Positions 11,941-23,200 of a stretch of 64,000 nt of DNA are shown piece by piece. The stretch is from Uranotaenia lowii. Its lineage: Eukaryota > Arthropoda > Insecta > Diptera > Culicidae. The translations under genes and the position numbers were made by a program. The stretch is taken from the NCBI RefSeq assembly GCF_029784155.1, contig NC_073692.1, positions 238,346,503 through 238,410,502 of the forward strand. The letters run 5' to 3'. A model generated the notes under the pieces. The model made no database searches and was not told where the DNA came from. It saw only the letters and a program-made list of their open reading frames with translations. Position 1 is the first letter of the stretch. Each line of letters opens with the position of its first letter.

Positions 11941-12857
11941 TTGAAAACAGTGGTACCGCATACCGCACCGGAAGAAAGTCACGATTCAATTATCGATTTG
12001 CATGTTGACGTAATATCAGCTGCTAGACTACGACACTCTGCATGTGAAGTTATTCTACTTAGTGACTTAAACCAATTGCAACTGTTCTGGATTCCTGGCC
12101 AGAGCAACAGCATGATGTTGAATTCTGTTTCAGAGATAAATACAGCCAGTGCTTCACTCTTGGGTGTAACGACATTGAATGGGAAAAGTACACGAAACGG
12201 GATACGAAACTCTCAAAATTGAACGCTGGATTCGAATGAATCTATTTTGATCAGTCCCATAATCGAAGCCATCGATGTCGTTGTCCCAATAGACGTGTAC
12301 CACCTTCCTTTGTACTTTGAAATTTCATTCCCGAGTCCTATCGCTTTTGTTTTAAATTTTTATGTATCAGCTCTTGACTTTAATCGAACGGATTTTCATA
12401 CCATGAACCGTGTTCTGTCTGGAGTTGACTGGTCTGACATCCAAAATTGTGGCGTAGATGTGGCTGTTAATACATTTAGCACAATTCTTGATGACATTTT
12501 TGAAAAAATCGTACCCCTGGCGCGACCTCCTCTTCGACCCCCTTGGACTAATGCTCACTTGAAGCGGCTGAAAAAGATACTTTTAAGTTTTAACGCTGCT
12601 GCGGAAGTTTAGTAACTCCAGATATCCATCCGTCAAAGCAAATTGAACTCTGCGACTAAACAATACCGAATATAGAATCGACTTTGCTATCGCCGTAGAG
12701 TGAACTTCGTCGCAATCCAAAAAAAAATCTGGAAATTTGAGAACTCCGAATGGAAGGAGTCCGGGCTTTCAGCTACACTCCAATTAAACAACCGTATTGC
12801 CAAGCTACCTGCCTAAAAATTCTATCTTTCTGCGATGCGCCGCAATAACACGATTAC
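11941..12857 (+). pseudogene. Jockey-like ORF2 remnant: endonuclease end and EN-RT linker
   Basis: Around 12,030-12,090 the text gives CEVILLSDLNQLQLFW, matching the GDFNQ motif region of Jockey-clade apurinic endonucleases with G and F lost. At 12,330-12,600 follows a linker (DFNRTDFHTMNRVLSGVDWS, then FEKIVPLARPP and PPWTNAHLKRLKK), typical of the stretch between EN and RT in Jockey elements. Stops and frame changes then break the sequence, but WKFENSEWKESGLSATLQLNN-like text is still readable near 12,740. The rest of ORF2 continues at 14830, after a transposon. The N-terminal endonuclease and ORF1 are not recognisable upstream. Confidence 0.75.
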
Positions 12858-13368
12858 CAGGGTGGCCACTCAAAATCAATTTTTGATTTCCCGCATTTTT
12901 CCCGTCTTTTTCCCGCACGGTCTCATGAAATTCCCGGTTTTATTCAACCGAAAACCAAACAAAATAACGAATATTCATTTTTGAAAACATAAAAACGAAA
13001 ATCGATTAAGCTTTCTTTTAGTGGTAAATGATCTTTAAATGGTTATTGTTTCAGTTATGTTTACCAATTAACCAAAAAATCACTAGATTGATAAGCAGGA
13101 TTTTTTTTAATTTTTAAAACTATGTCACTCGATTCGAAAATTTTAAACAAAGGAAAAAGGGTTTATTAATTACAATAGGTTTCAATTTTATTTGTATCTC
13201 ATATATTTTTAAATATTTTATTTTTTCGTCCATTAGGCTTGCCTCTCTATGAGCGTCGGAAAGCACCTTCAATTTTTTCGCTTCCAGTTCCTTAGCCTCC
13301 TTTTCTACCTCTCGCTTCCGTTTCGCTATAGTTCGCAGGTCTAAACGTTTTTTGCCAATATCTGGTTA

Positions 13369-13426
13369 GTGTGCATCACATGCGTTAATGTGATGCACAC
13401 ATAGTGTGCATCACATTAACGCACGA
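13369..13426. repeat. Hairpin plus partial direct copy inside the nested transposon
   Basis: GTGTGCATCACAT and ATGTGATGCACAC form a near-perfect dyad separated by a few bases, followed at once by another TAGTGTGCATCACATTAACG. This looks like a local inverted and direct duplication. No function is implied. Confidence 0.6.
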
Positions 13427-13539
13427 TTAAAACCGAGTGATGGGATAAGACAATGGTGATGGTATAGCCATTTTATTCAAAAATCCACAGTAAAACAAGC
13501 TATTTCTGAATACAAGGATATCCTTGTCGTAAACATGAC

Positions 13540-14620
13540 CAGACTCTTTTGCTTTCTTAATTGCCGATTTAGTTGAGAATCCAATTTCTACGCTTCCAGG
13601 AGGTAGAAGACATTATTTCTGAGAGTTTAATCCCAATAAGTGTTTTTGAGTTTAGTCTTTCAGGCTTTACAACTTTCTCCATCAATGCTCTTACAAGCCC
13701 GGTTAAATCATCGAAGAGAAACGGAACCATCGGTGCTTCTGTCTGATACTCGCGTAAAAAGAACTCAACAGTCGAAGCGGCCGTAACAAAAAAAAATCAT
13801 TTTTGGTCCCAGCAAATTGATCATCTACAGCTTTAACAACAATGTCGAATAGCTTCGACCGGGAAATCGATGGAAAACTCCGTTTAAAATTTGGATGGTT
13901 TTCTTAATCTTTTTTCCTCTTGTTTTTCTACCTCGTCGACAAACCGTTTGAGGTACGGTTGCATTTTAGCAGCACGTTCTGCAACGCGTTCATTTTCCAC
14001 CCACCGAACGTCACAAAATTTTAACGGATATATAGATGAACCTGTTACTGCAGTGTAATCAGCCCTTCTAAGTGGAATGTTTTTGAACAGGCTTTACAAC
14101 GTCCTCAAAAATTCATACGGATTCCATTCACTTTTCCTCAGTCCCTCCTTGGACGCTTCGTGTACAGTGTGAAGTCCCAATTGTGAGAATCTCGTACGCT
14201 GGATTCGAAACAAGTTCTTGAACCTCGCTAGTTAGATCCTTTAGCATTTTCCAATTTACTGCTGGACCATCCATAAAATACTGGATCACTCGTTTCAGTA
14301 GATCAGGATTTTTCCAAAAACATACTTTCACACCATTCAGGAGGCCATTCGAGAGCGTCGACTATAAGAATGTAGAACTAATATACCTTGCTTCAACTAG
14401 GTTTGTGTTTTGATTCCAGAAGCGCACACCAATATCCATTTGTTGCTTCTGCAAAATCTTATTTAACGTTTTTTAAAATCGTACTACGACCTCGCTGCAA
14501 TTCTGTAGTGAATTGAAAACCTCATTCAAAAAATAGAGAGCAATACCGTGTGGAATCAAATAGCTTATTTTTGTTCTTCCCATTTCTATTCCATTAGAAT
14601 TCATTTTGACCTGGTAGAAA
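13540..14620 (-). pseudogene. Degenerate transposase of the nested element
   Basis: The minus strand holds several transposase-like blocks in shifting frames. In protein order: FWNQNTNLVEARYISSTFL (14,430-14,370), YFMDGPAVNWKMLKDLTSEV then EILTIGTSHCT (14,290-14,170), NERVAERAAKMQPYLKRFV (13,995-13,940), then RSFPSISRSKLFDIVVKAVD (13,880-13,820) and EIGFSTKSAIKKAKESG (13,590-13,540). The DGPxVNWK and IGSCGLH-like blocks are characteristic of a family of hAT-like transposases found in arthropods. Stops and frameshifts are frequent, so the gene is dead. Limits are approximate. Confidence 0.7.
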
Positions 14621-14829
14621 TCGGTCGAAGTCAATTGGAAAGAGACTGGTGATCAACTGTCAATCCATTTCCACTTGTTTCATTTCATTCATTGAACAGA
14701 CTTTCACTGGGCCAAAAATTCCCGACTTCTCGAAAAAATTCCCGGCTTTTTCCCGCTTTTTTCCCGTTGGATTTCAAATCCCGTCTTTTTCCCGCTTTTC
14801 CCGTTTTTCCCGAATGGGTGGCCACCCTG

Positions 14830-16330
14830 GATTACCCATCGATGTGCTAGATCTGGATGTTTTCGCTGTTAGCGAGGAAATGGTTTTAGAGACTACCCTT
14901 AATTTGAAGAACTTCACTTCAGTCGGACAGGGTGGAAAACCGGCGTGCATTCTAAAAAATTGTTACCGTCTGGTAAAACCTATTACGCGTATTTTTAATC
15001 AGTCTCTAGACAGCAAAAATTCTCGACCATCTGGAAAAAATCATTTATGAGCCCAGTGCATAAAAAAAGACAAACAAAAAGGTCTTAATTACCGAGGTGT
15101 TGTATCGCTAGCTGCCTGCTCGAAGGTATTTAAGAGGATCGTCAACGATGTCATGTTTTCGGCTTGCCGAAACTGGATCTCTGAGAACCATCATGGATTT
15201 GTTCCTCTCGGTAACTTCAAATCTGATGGTTTTTACATCCATCTACAAACAAACAAACAATCGATGCGATATCTACCGATATTTTAACGGCATTTGGTTT
15301 TGTAAACCACGATATTCTCCTGAAAACCCTGCTTTGATTATAGTTTTCCAAACGAATGTGTGAATTGGTCAGAAACTACCAAACGGATCGTCGATTGGCT
15401 GTTAAAATTGGCTCTGCTGAATAACCTGACTTTATTCCAAAGTCCGGGTACCCCAAGGCAGCAATTTGGGTCCTTTAGTATTCACTGTATTGTTTCTGTA
15501 ATGACATAAATTTGTTGCTCACTGGATGTCAAGTTCTCCTGTCTGCGGATGACTTTAAATTATTTTTAGTCACAAATAGTCAAGCTGACTGCTTCTTATA
15601 CATATGTGTGAACTGCGTGTGCGCTGACAATATACTTATTTTGAGTGTTGCGAAGTGCTGTATTATCATATTTTGGCGCAGGAAAAATCCCTTCGTGTAT
15701 AATCACAATATTATGGGCGAGCAGTTGCATCATGTTGAAGAGATGAAAGATCTTGGCGTTTTGTCAGACAGTCAAATGACTTTTGAGCGTCATTACTCTG
15801 TGGTACTCTAGAAGGCTATCCGAATGCTGGGAATTATCATATGTTTGAACAAAGAATTCACAGATCCTGTCTGCTTGCGAGCTCCCTATTGCTGTCGGGT
15901 GCGGTCAATATTGGAATCCGCGAATCTGATATGATGGCCTTTTGAAGCTGCATGGACAGCGTGTTTTGAAGCAATTCAACGTCGGTTCGTGCGTTATGTT
16001 CTTCGTGAGCTACCTTGGGAGAATCCTTCAAATTAACCGACATACGCACAACGTTGTGCCTGGACTTCATACGCTGTCGGATCGTCGTTCCATCGGTCAA
16101 TCGTGGCAAAGATTCTTCGGAACGAAATTGACTGCTCCTGTCTACTTTCTCGCTGTAATATTTATGCGCCAGAAGAACCCTGCGAAATAGAGACTGGTTA
16201 TCTCTGGAACCAAGAAGTACGCGTTATGCCAGCAACGACATTTCCGTTCAGCAAAAATATGCTTTTTAAGTTATTATACCATCTTTCACTTCAATGTATC
16301 CACTTCAACCTTTCGACGCCGTATTGAATC
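14830..16330 (+). pseudogene. Jockey-like reverse transcriptase remnant (continues 11941-12857)
   Basis: Readable blocks in shifting frames are LDLDVFAVSEEMVLETTLNL then PACILKNCYRLVKPITRIFN (14,850-15,010), YRGVVSLAACSKVFKRIVND (15,090-15,150), NWISENHHGF, SADDFKLFLVTNSQADC (15,545-15,590, the YADD box with Y replaced by S), SVAKCCIIIF, VEEMKDLGVLSDSQMTFERH (15,740-15,790), RRFVRYVLRELPWENPSN (about 15,980-16,030) and NEIDCSCLL..NIYAPEEP (16,115-16,190). These are Jockey-clade RT and C-terminal signatures in the right order. Many stops and indels show it is dead. The 3' end is probably near 16,400. Confidence 0.85.
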
Positions 16331-16400
16331 TGACCTAAGTGTTCAACTACGAAATTAAGTAAAACTATTTTTCATGCTTTGTCAACTAACAATAAAAAGA

Positions 16401-18109
16401 TCGTAAACACACCCACGTCAGATGATTTTATTTTAAATAAATAAACAAATTGCAACTTTGATATAGGTCGCGAGTGTCATATAGTTGGTAAAATGACTAT
16501 TATCGAAACAAAACAAAATAAATTATTTTAAATTTTTTAGGATTTGTTATATGTATTGTGATTAAGTTTTATTTGAAAAAATGTAGTGTTTTGGTGGAAA
16601 ACTCAAAAGAAAATCAGTAATACAAACTGTAAAAAACACAAATTCATAGAAAATATTCTCGTTAAACCATCAGAAGCAAAATTCAAGGTACAAAAGGTAT
16701 TTTTAAGGAATCGAATTATACAAACTTACTATGTATGTAAAAGTAGCACACTCTATGGACTTTTTCAAACAATTTTTTCTAAACGATCCAATTCAAGTTG
16801 TAGGAATTCCCCATTTTCTCACTCGCAAAATGTTTCATTGATCATTCAAACTCCAACCATCGTTAATTTATAGGCAAGGTGCAAAAAAAACAAACAACCA
16901 AAAAAAGAAAACACTCGCCCCCACTAATGAGGCGTAATTCATGCGCAACGAAGTGCGGACATGTTCGCATCGCAGTAAGTACATAGGTACGTGCCTTTCT
17001 CGAATCTCGTTCGACAAGTATGAAAGAAAAAAAAGCCTAACAACAACAAAACTCGTCTACTCCAAAAACCTACATTTTTTTACACCACGATCGTCGTTTC
17101 CTTCATTTTTATCTTTCTTTCACTTTTCCTCGCGTCTCGCCCATACACGGAGAGGTGAAATGTTGTGAGATGATCTGCTTGATATTACGTATAGATCGGT
17201 ACCAACAGAGCCCACCGAAAACCTCATCATCGGACCGCAATATGTGCTGCATGGCTTCTTCCAACGAAGAACAGTGACGTTGTTACCCTCTCACACATTT
17301 GGATCGAAATCATCGCATTATTAAATTATTACCGGTACGCTCGCTCGCTCGTCATCGGCTTGTGGATGGATAACTCGCGCATCTTCCGCGTGTGCTCGAA
17401 ACTCGAGCAGCAAACCAAAAAGGTGATTCAGGTGATTGTGTGCCGTACGAGGTGAGGTGTTCGATGGATGTTTTCGGTAGAATCAGGCTCAATTAAAGCC
17501 TACAGGTAGTAATTTCAAGGTGCTTGATGAAGAATAACTCCACGATCGAAGGATAGCCGGTTCCTGCAATTGCCCCGATTCATGCCTAAGCGACAATATT
17601 ATGTAAAAAACTAACTTCTTAAGCACAAATCCAAACATTGATCGATGGCAATAGTATGCATTCATGTGAATTACTCATACTTAATGTAAATAATATAAGT
17701 AAAGAAACTCAATGCCGAATAATTAATATTTCTCAGTAACAATTGCGTGACAAGAAATTTTTGCCTTAATTATTTTATAAGACTATATTTATCAAGGATT
17801 TCTTGTGAACAAACGATGTCTGTCTTTCTAGCTCAAAACGGGATCTGTCCGATTAATACTCATCCAGACTAAATTTTCTTGGGTTTAATAAAAAAAAAAA
17901 CAATAATCCAAATTTATTACAGCGAAAATGAATTACTTCATATTATCAAGTCGATCAACCTGTAAGTACGCTCTCCTTTTTTGTTTTCGTTCTTTTCGTT
18001 TTTATTTTCGAATTTTTGTACAAAATTATCATTTTTAACCAGATAAGTGTATTAATTAATTAAGTGTATCAACTTTCATGCGAATTTTCAGTGATTAACA
18101 TCATTTTAA
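16401..18109. other. No gene recognised
   Basis: Mostly AT-rich. The 16,900-17,520 part is more GC-balanced, with CGCTCGCTCGCTCG near 17,340 and several purine/pyrimidine-rich runs. It may be host non-coding DNA. No protein match or inverted-repeat ends were found. Confidence 0.4.
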
Positions 18110-18300
18110 AGTTAAACAAAGCCGCCGTCTTAGATTTCAAGGGGGCGTCAGAAAGCGAAAATCGGTTGCTTCTTGTTTAGCCGTTTCACCCAATACCAAT
18201 CTGGTGAGGATTTCATGCGATTTTAAGTCATTTGAAATATTTTAAAGTTAGGCGGAAGCCGCTATCTTGGATTTCAAGATGGCGTCAGACAACCTGATAG
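18110..18300 (-). repeat. Second locus of the 137-bp satellite, reverse orientation
   Basis: ATTTCAAGGGGGCGTCAG near 18,135 and ATTTCAAGATGGCGTCAG near 18,271 lie 136 bp apart, with CACCCAATACCAAT near 18,188. These are the reverse complement of the 8-kb array unit. The locus therefore holds about one and a half units. Confidence 0.8.
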
Positions 18301-18623
18301 CCAAGATTCCATAGAATCACTCTGTTCAATATTGCATTTAATACATAGTGGATTTGAAAACATTCAATTTCATTTATTTAATTTGTGTTTTTATATCGTT
18401 TGTCGAAATAATCGACAACGAAAGGGTGCTCGGTGTTTGTTGCAGGACGGAAATCTCTCGTTAGTAAACAAGTTGTGTGAAGTGCATTTCTTGTGTCTAG
18501 TGAAAAATTGATTTTAGATGTGAAAAACAAATATTTCGGGACCTTTAAAGTGTTCGATATAGTGATCAACCTTATTGCTACCTTGTACCATTGGATGACA
18601 TCGATGTTCAACGGAAAGAATCT
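18301..18623 (+). other. Left flank of the hAT insertion, probably retrotransposon 5' region
   Basis: No protein is recognised. Because the hAT at 18632-21644 is bounded by an exact 8-bp duplication, this sequence was contiguous with 21,653 onward before the insertion. It may therefore belong to the 5' untranslated part of the two-ORF retrotransposon downstream. A short open frame crosses the insertion point but has no recognisable product. Confidence 0.5.
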
Positions 18624-18631
18624 GTCCCAAG

Positions 18632-19505
18632 CAGAGGTGCAAAGAGATCCCATCATGAAACATGCAGTGCCGATTCTAACAGCCCGACGTCAGCTCCGAA
18701 AAAATCATCTTGCAAAGTTGCAGACTGATTCTATTTCCCTTACGTGCAGAGCGTCGAACGTGTCTGCAAGTAAAAGTCGCGATGACTGCACGTTACGAAA
18801 ATTTCAAACTTGCAAGCCCGAAGATAAAATCCCTTGAGCCGAACAGAAAGAATCATTTCCGAAGATAGCTACAGTCTGCAAGTTGCTTGCATGCAGCGCG
18901 ATGATGCGATGTACGTTTGCAAATTTGCAAGTTGCAACTTACAAGTTACAGGACGGTGGACTCGTTCTTGTGCGGTTGGATTCGTTCCACTAACCTAGGA
19001 CCGACCGAACCGAGTTCATGGAGAAAGAAAGTGATAGGCCGAAGAGCCACAGCCACCGACCATCAATTCAGTTGCCGTTCAGCCATCGAAGCGTGCGTGT
19101 GTAGCGTATGTACATGGCTGTCTGCAAAACACTCGGCGCGCCGCCGTACTACAGAAGTAAGGACATGTTGGAGTTGTTGTTGTTGTTGGTGCCTTCGTGC
19201 TCGTTTCGTTTCCTTCTAAGACGGATTCGAAAGGAAGTGGTGCCCAAATTTTATTTGAGTTTTCAATGATCATTCTAGGGTGTTTAAGATAAATCATCAA
19301 AGCAAATAAAAACTAATTTGTTTTGATTATAACTTTGTCATCTTACAAGTTATTTATGAATACAAAAGTGTTAATAAAAGCTTATGTTAAAAATGTTGGA
19401 AAATCATCTTTATTGTTTTATAACACAGCTGCGGCCCGAAAAATTCAATCCATTCTCCATGGATAGGATCACTTGATAAAATAGAATCACATATTAAAGA
19501 TTCAG
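18632..19505 (+). repeat. Left arm of the foldback hAT
   Basis: Inverted partner of about 20,740-21,644. It contains repeated GCAAGTTGCAACTTGCA-like words, a GTTGTTGTTGTTG run near 19,175 and, near the inner end, AAAAATTCAATCCATTCTCC. The same small open frame (residues IIENSNKIWAPLPFESVL) is readable on the minus strand here and on the plus strand in the other arm, as expected of mirror copies. Confidence 0.88.
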
Positions 19506-20739
19506 TATTGAGAGCAGGGTTGCCAACATTCACAAATTCAAGGAGCTTGAAAAGAAAAATCAAAGAAAATCAGGTTAACATAAAATGATCGAGCTGAGTG
19601 CCTTTTTTGGTCACCGTTGTAAAATGAAATGGAGTTGATACACATTACCGTTCATAGTTCTATTAAATAAGCTAAGTGCTCACTGTCACTTCAACCTTTA
19701 AACGCGATGTTATTTGATTTCATGCCATTAATTCATATTTCGTATCAAAGCGTTTTTTTAATGTGATTCAGCGTTTTTCAAATATGTGATTCAGCAGTTG
19801 TTTGAAAATCTACTTTTTTGGACTTGTTTTATTTAAATTTTGATATTTGAGATACTTATCAAAGCCTTTTGCAAAAATTCTTCATAGTAGTTCTCGCGAA
19901 GTTAAACTTAAAAGTGGCAGATTTCAAAAGTTCGTTACGAAAGATACGCAAACAGTTTAAAAAACTTGAATAAAAAATTCCGATTTGTATGAAAATGTTC
20001 ATTCATGTTAATCCTTTAGTCAATTTATTTTGATAAAAAGTACATAAGTTGCTGACTTTGAAACATAAATCAATAATTTATTCAGTTTCCATACTTCTTA
20101 TTTTGAAGATTATGCAATTGACTGATTGATGGGCGAAAGCGTGATATGTTTAACCGTGAAACGTCCAGCTTTTTATAAGCAGTTTCGTAATATCTGAGAT
20201 AAATAGCAACCGTTGAGTAAGATTTTTAAAATTTAAGTTTCTACGAAGACTGCAAGTAATTTTGGCTTTGAAGTAAAAGAAATTTTTTCTTCCTTCTGTT
20301 GAGACGAAATTCTGATGAAATTTTATACCAAAATGAATTATAGATATTTTTCAAAGTTTAACTTAAAACGCTTTACAGTCTTCAGCAAAGAAGTAAAAAA
20401 TAATATATAGACAGTTATTGATTTATCATAGCACTGATTTTTAAAAGCCTTATCAGTAATACTGGATGCGATAGACAAAATCTGACCAAAAATTCGAGTG
20501 CAGGACGCGAAATTAATTAAAACCAAGTTATAAAACTTTGACAGAAGATTCGAATCAAACAGTGTGTGAAGTTTTTGAGTTCAAGGTTGGAATGACGACG
20601 AGCAAGCACTGAATTTCTATTGAGTTTTGTACCGATCTGTAAAAACTTTCTGTAAAAACTGTAGATAACTTGGTAAAGATGACGTGATTCTTATACATGT
20701 CTAAGCAAATGAAACTGAATTCTAAAATTGAAATTCACA
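19506..20739. other. Central spacer of the foldback hAT
   Basis: About 1.2 kb of AT-rich sequence between the arms. No ORF over 65 codons and no transposase motif is visible. It contains a GGGTTGCCAAC phrase near 19,517 of the kind found at some transposon ends, but no partner was found. Confidence 0.5.
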
Positions 20740-21644
20740 CAATTTAATCTGTGATCCTACTAATCAAGTGATCCTGCCTTTGGAGAATCGATTGAATTTT
20801 TCGGAACGAAACTTTAAAGAATTTTAAGGCAGCTCTGTTATAAAACAATATAGATGATTTTCCAACAGTGTTTGGATCAGTTTTAATTAACAACTTTGTG
20901 TTTATAAATAACTTGTAAAATGACAAAGTTATAATCAAAACAAATTTGCTTGTATTTGCTTTGATGATTTATATCAATCACCCTGGTATGATAATTGAAA
21001 ATTCAAATAAAATTTGGGCACCACTTCCTTTCGAATCCGTCTTAGAAGAAAACGAAACGAACACGAAGGCACCAACAACAACAACTTCAACATATCCTTG
21101 CTCTTGTCGTACGGCATGCCGCTTCGCTGGCTGAACGGCAACTGAATGGATAGTCGACGGCACCTCGGCCTATCATTTTCTTACACCATGCCATGGATTC
21201 GGTTCGGTTTTAGGTTGGGTCCCAACTTGGAGTTGGGATGGATCAAATCGAACCGCACAAGAACGGGTCTACGGTTCTGCCTGTAACTTGCAAGTTTGCA
21301 AACGTACATCGCATCATCGCGCTGCATGCAAGCAACTTGCAGACTGTAGCTATCTTCGGAAATGATTCTTTCTGTTCGGCTCAAGGGATTTTATCTTCGG
21401 GCTTGCAAGTTTGCAACTGTTCCTAACTTCGGAGAATCGTTTGTAATTTTCGGAACGTGCAGTCAAAGGATTTTACCGCGCGGTTGGCTTTTACTTGCAG
21501 ACACGTTCGACGTTCTGCACATAAGGGAGAAAGAATCAGTCTGCAACTTTGCAAGACGATTCTTTCGTGGCTGACGTCGGTCTGTTAGAATCGGCTAAAA
21601 GTCGTGCGCTGCATGCTACATGTAGGGATCTCTTTGCACCTCTG
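20740..21644 (-). repeat. Right arm of the foldback hAT
   Basis: Reverse-complement partner of 18632-19505, with visible indels and many substitutions. The two arms have therefore diverged for some time and are not being kept identical. Confidence 0.88.
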
Positions 21645-21853
21645 GTCCCAAGGCAACAACAATATTCAGAATATTGTCCTCCTAGGATAGCCAGCATTCA
21701 TTACCGTTGATAAGTATCATTTTGTTTATCATTGTTTGTTAGTGTTGTATTTCATGCGTATGATAGAAACGATCATGTGTGATCGTAGTGAGAGTGTGTG
21801 TTTGAAGCAGCAAAGCCGTCTCCATAGCTATACAAGAAATTGCATGCGTGGAG

Positions 21854-23200
21854 ATGGACGAGAGCGAGAGAATGAGTTCCGTGTTATGTTCTCGATGCGG
21901 GAGAATAACAGATCCCGATGACCAAGCAATCTGCTTTGGTAGTTGTAGAAAAGCTTTCCACATCAGCTGCTTACCGCACGCGGTGTGTAAAAATTACGAT
22001 GTTTTGCGACAAATAAAAAATGCTGTTTTCGTTTGCGATGACTGTTTAGTTAATCCAAGTTTGGATACGAATTTGAATAATTTAAAAGAAATGATAAGGA
22101 ATATTAACGATAAAGTCGAAAAAATGAATAGCCAAAACTTAATTTTCTCAGGCTTGAAACAACAAGTTCAGAGTATCGTTAGACATGAATTAAATTCAAC
22201 TTCGAGATCCGAAACAAACGATAAAAACGAAGTGGTCAGATATCATTTGCGTTCAACTTCAAAAAAGCGCAAATTGAATGATAGCGATAAAACACCAACA
22301 ATGTCTTACTCTAAAGTAGTTAAGACAGCTGTTACACAAAAAGCGATAGATGTAAATACACGAACGGAAAATGTCAATACGCCGGTTAAACTCGACAAAG
22401 GTCAGATAAACATAAATAGTAAAAATAACTCTTTAGCGAAGCTAGAAGAAACAGTTCGATTAAGACCAACTAATGAACAGGAAATAAATATTACGCGTAA
22501 AGATTTAAAATCTAAATTAGATCCGGTGTCATTGGGTGTAATTTCTGTGCGGTACATTGAATCTACAGGTGAAGTGTTGATTAGATGTTCTTCAAAAGAA
22601 AATGCACAAAATTTTATGACTCATTCGTTAAAAGTTTTCGGCAAAAAGTATACAGTAGAAATCAAACAACCAGCTAAACCCAAACTTAAAGTTGTTGGCT
22701 TTGAAGAATCAGATGATTTTAATGAACAGAATTTTGTTGAGTCATTGAAAAAGCAAAACAACTTGATCAATTCAGTTATTACAGTAGTCAAAGTTGAGAA
22801 AAATAAAAAATGGAAGTATAATCCGATGATTGCTACCACTGAAGTAGATCCAGAAACGATCACTACATTAATTAAACGTGGAAAAGTAATTATTGGATGG
22901 GAACGATGCAAAATTTATGAGGCCATTAGCGTATTGAGATGTTATAAATGCTGGAAATTTGGCCATAAAGCAGATAATTGCAAGGAGTCTATGTGTTGTG
23001 CTAAGTGCGGCGAAGGACACGATGTAAATGAGTGCACTGCTCAAAGTGAAAAGTGTGTAAACTGTGTAAACTTCAACGACTCTATTAATTCAGATTTGGA
23101 AAAACAAGTTGATATTTATCATCCTGCGTGGAGTTATGATTGTGAATTATATAAACGAAAAGTCTCAAAAGCTAGACAATTTATCGACTATGGTAAATAG
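21854..23200 (+). CDS. Retrotransposon ORF1: PHD-like finger plus zinc knuckles
   Basis: 448 codons, uninterrupted, starting at ATG 21854 (an ATG at 21844 is in another frame). Residues 12-64 show C12-C15-C27-C31-H36-C39-C61-C64, a C4HC3 arrangement like a PHD or RING-related finger. A lysine- and asparagine-rich middle follows, with a weak coiled-coil-like stretch at about residues 75-95. Then comes a conserved segment (SLGVISVRYIESTGEVLIR to VEIKQPAKPKLKVVG) similar to the RRM-like core of Gag-type ORF1 proteins. Finally there are knuckles CYKCWKFGHKADNC (CX2CX4HX4C) and CAKCGEGHDVNEC, plus CVNC. The probable role is binding element RNA in an RNP. It is the only complete protein frame in the window. 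The stop overlaps a candidate ORF2 start. Confidence 0.88.
   Translation: MDESERMSSVLCSRCGRITDPDDQAICFGSCRKAFHISCLPHAVCKNYDVLRQIKNAVFVCDDCLVNPSLDTNLNNLKEMIRNINDKVEKMNSQNLIFSGLKQQVQSIVRHELNSTSRSETNDKNEVVRYHLRSTSKKRKLNDSDKTPTMSYSKVVKTAVTQKAIDVNTRTENVNTPVKLDKGQININSKNNSLAKLEETVRLRPTNEQEINITRKDLKSKLDPVSLGVISVRYIESTGEVLIRCSSKENAQNFMTHSLKVFGKKYTVEIKQPAKPKLKVVGFEESDDFNEQNFVESLKKQNNLINSVITVVKVEKNKKWKYNPMIATTEVDPETITTLIKRGKVIIGWERCKIYEAISVLRCYKCWKFGHKADNCKESMCCAKCGEGHDVNECTAQSEKCVNCVNFNDSINSDLEKQVDIYHPAWSYDCELYKRKVSKARQFIDYGK

Larger units (their letters stand above)
12858..14829 (-). mobile_element. hAT-like DNA transposon nested in the Jockey remnant
   Basis: The ends are CAGGGTGGCCAC (12858) and GTGGCCACCCTG (to 14829), a perfect 12-bp inverted match, followed inward on both sides by runs of TTCCCGC/TTTTTCCCG. 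The flanks share GATTAC (12852-12857 and 14830-14835). If the boundary is shifted by one base, a 7-of-8 duplication (CGATTACC/GGATTACC) results. CAGGG ends are usual for hAT elements, whose target duplication is 8 bp. The element is 1,972 bp and carries a degraded transposase on the minus strand. Jockey coding sequence resumes directly on its right side. Confidence 0.85.
18632..21644. mobile_element. Foldback hAT element, 3,013 bp, with very long inverted arms
   Basis: The ends are a perfect 20-bp inverted repeat: CAGAGGTGCAAAGAGATCCC at 18632-18651 and its reverse complement at 21625-21644. The flanks are an exact 8-bp direct duplication, GTCCCAAG (18624-18631 and 21645-21652). A CAGAGGTG-type terminus plus an 8-bp TSD is the hAT signature. 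Beyond the terminus the inverted similarity goes on, with indels, for nearly 0.9 kb per arm. For example, GATGCGATGTACGTTTGC at 18,902 pairs with GCAAACGTACATCGCATC at 21,297, and the GTGGTGCCCAAATTTTATTT region at 19,238 pairs with AAATAAAATTTGGGCACCAC at 21,007. No transposase was found, so it is non-autonomous. Confidence 0.93.

Noticed and set aside
19079..19300. Small frame present in both arms of the 3-kb hAT (residues IIENSNKIWAPLPFESVL)
   Set aside because: The frame is mirrored simply because the arms are inverted copies; it is not a known protein, and arm divergence shows no clear coding constraint.
22621..22911. 96-codon antisense frame in ORF1; also 24,222-24,425 and 24,551-24,916
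   Set aside because: Shadow frames of the retrotransposon proteins.
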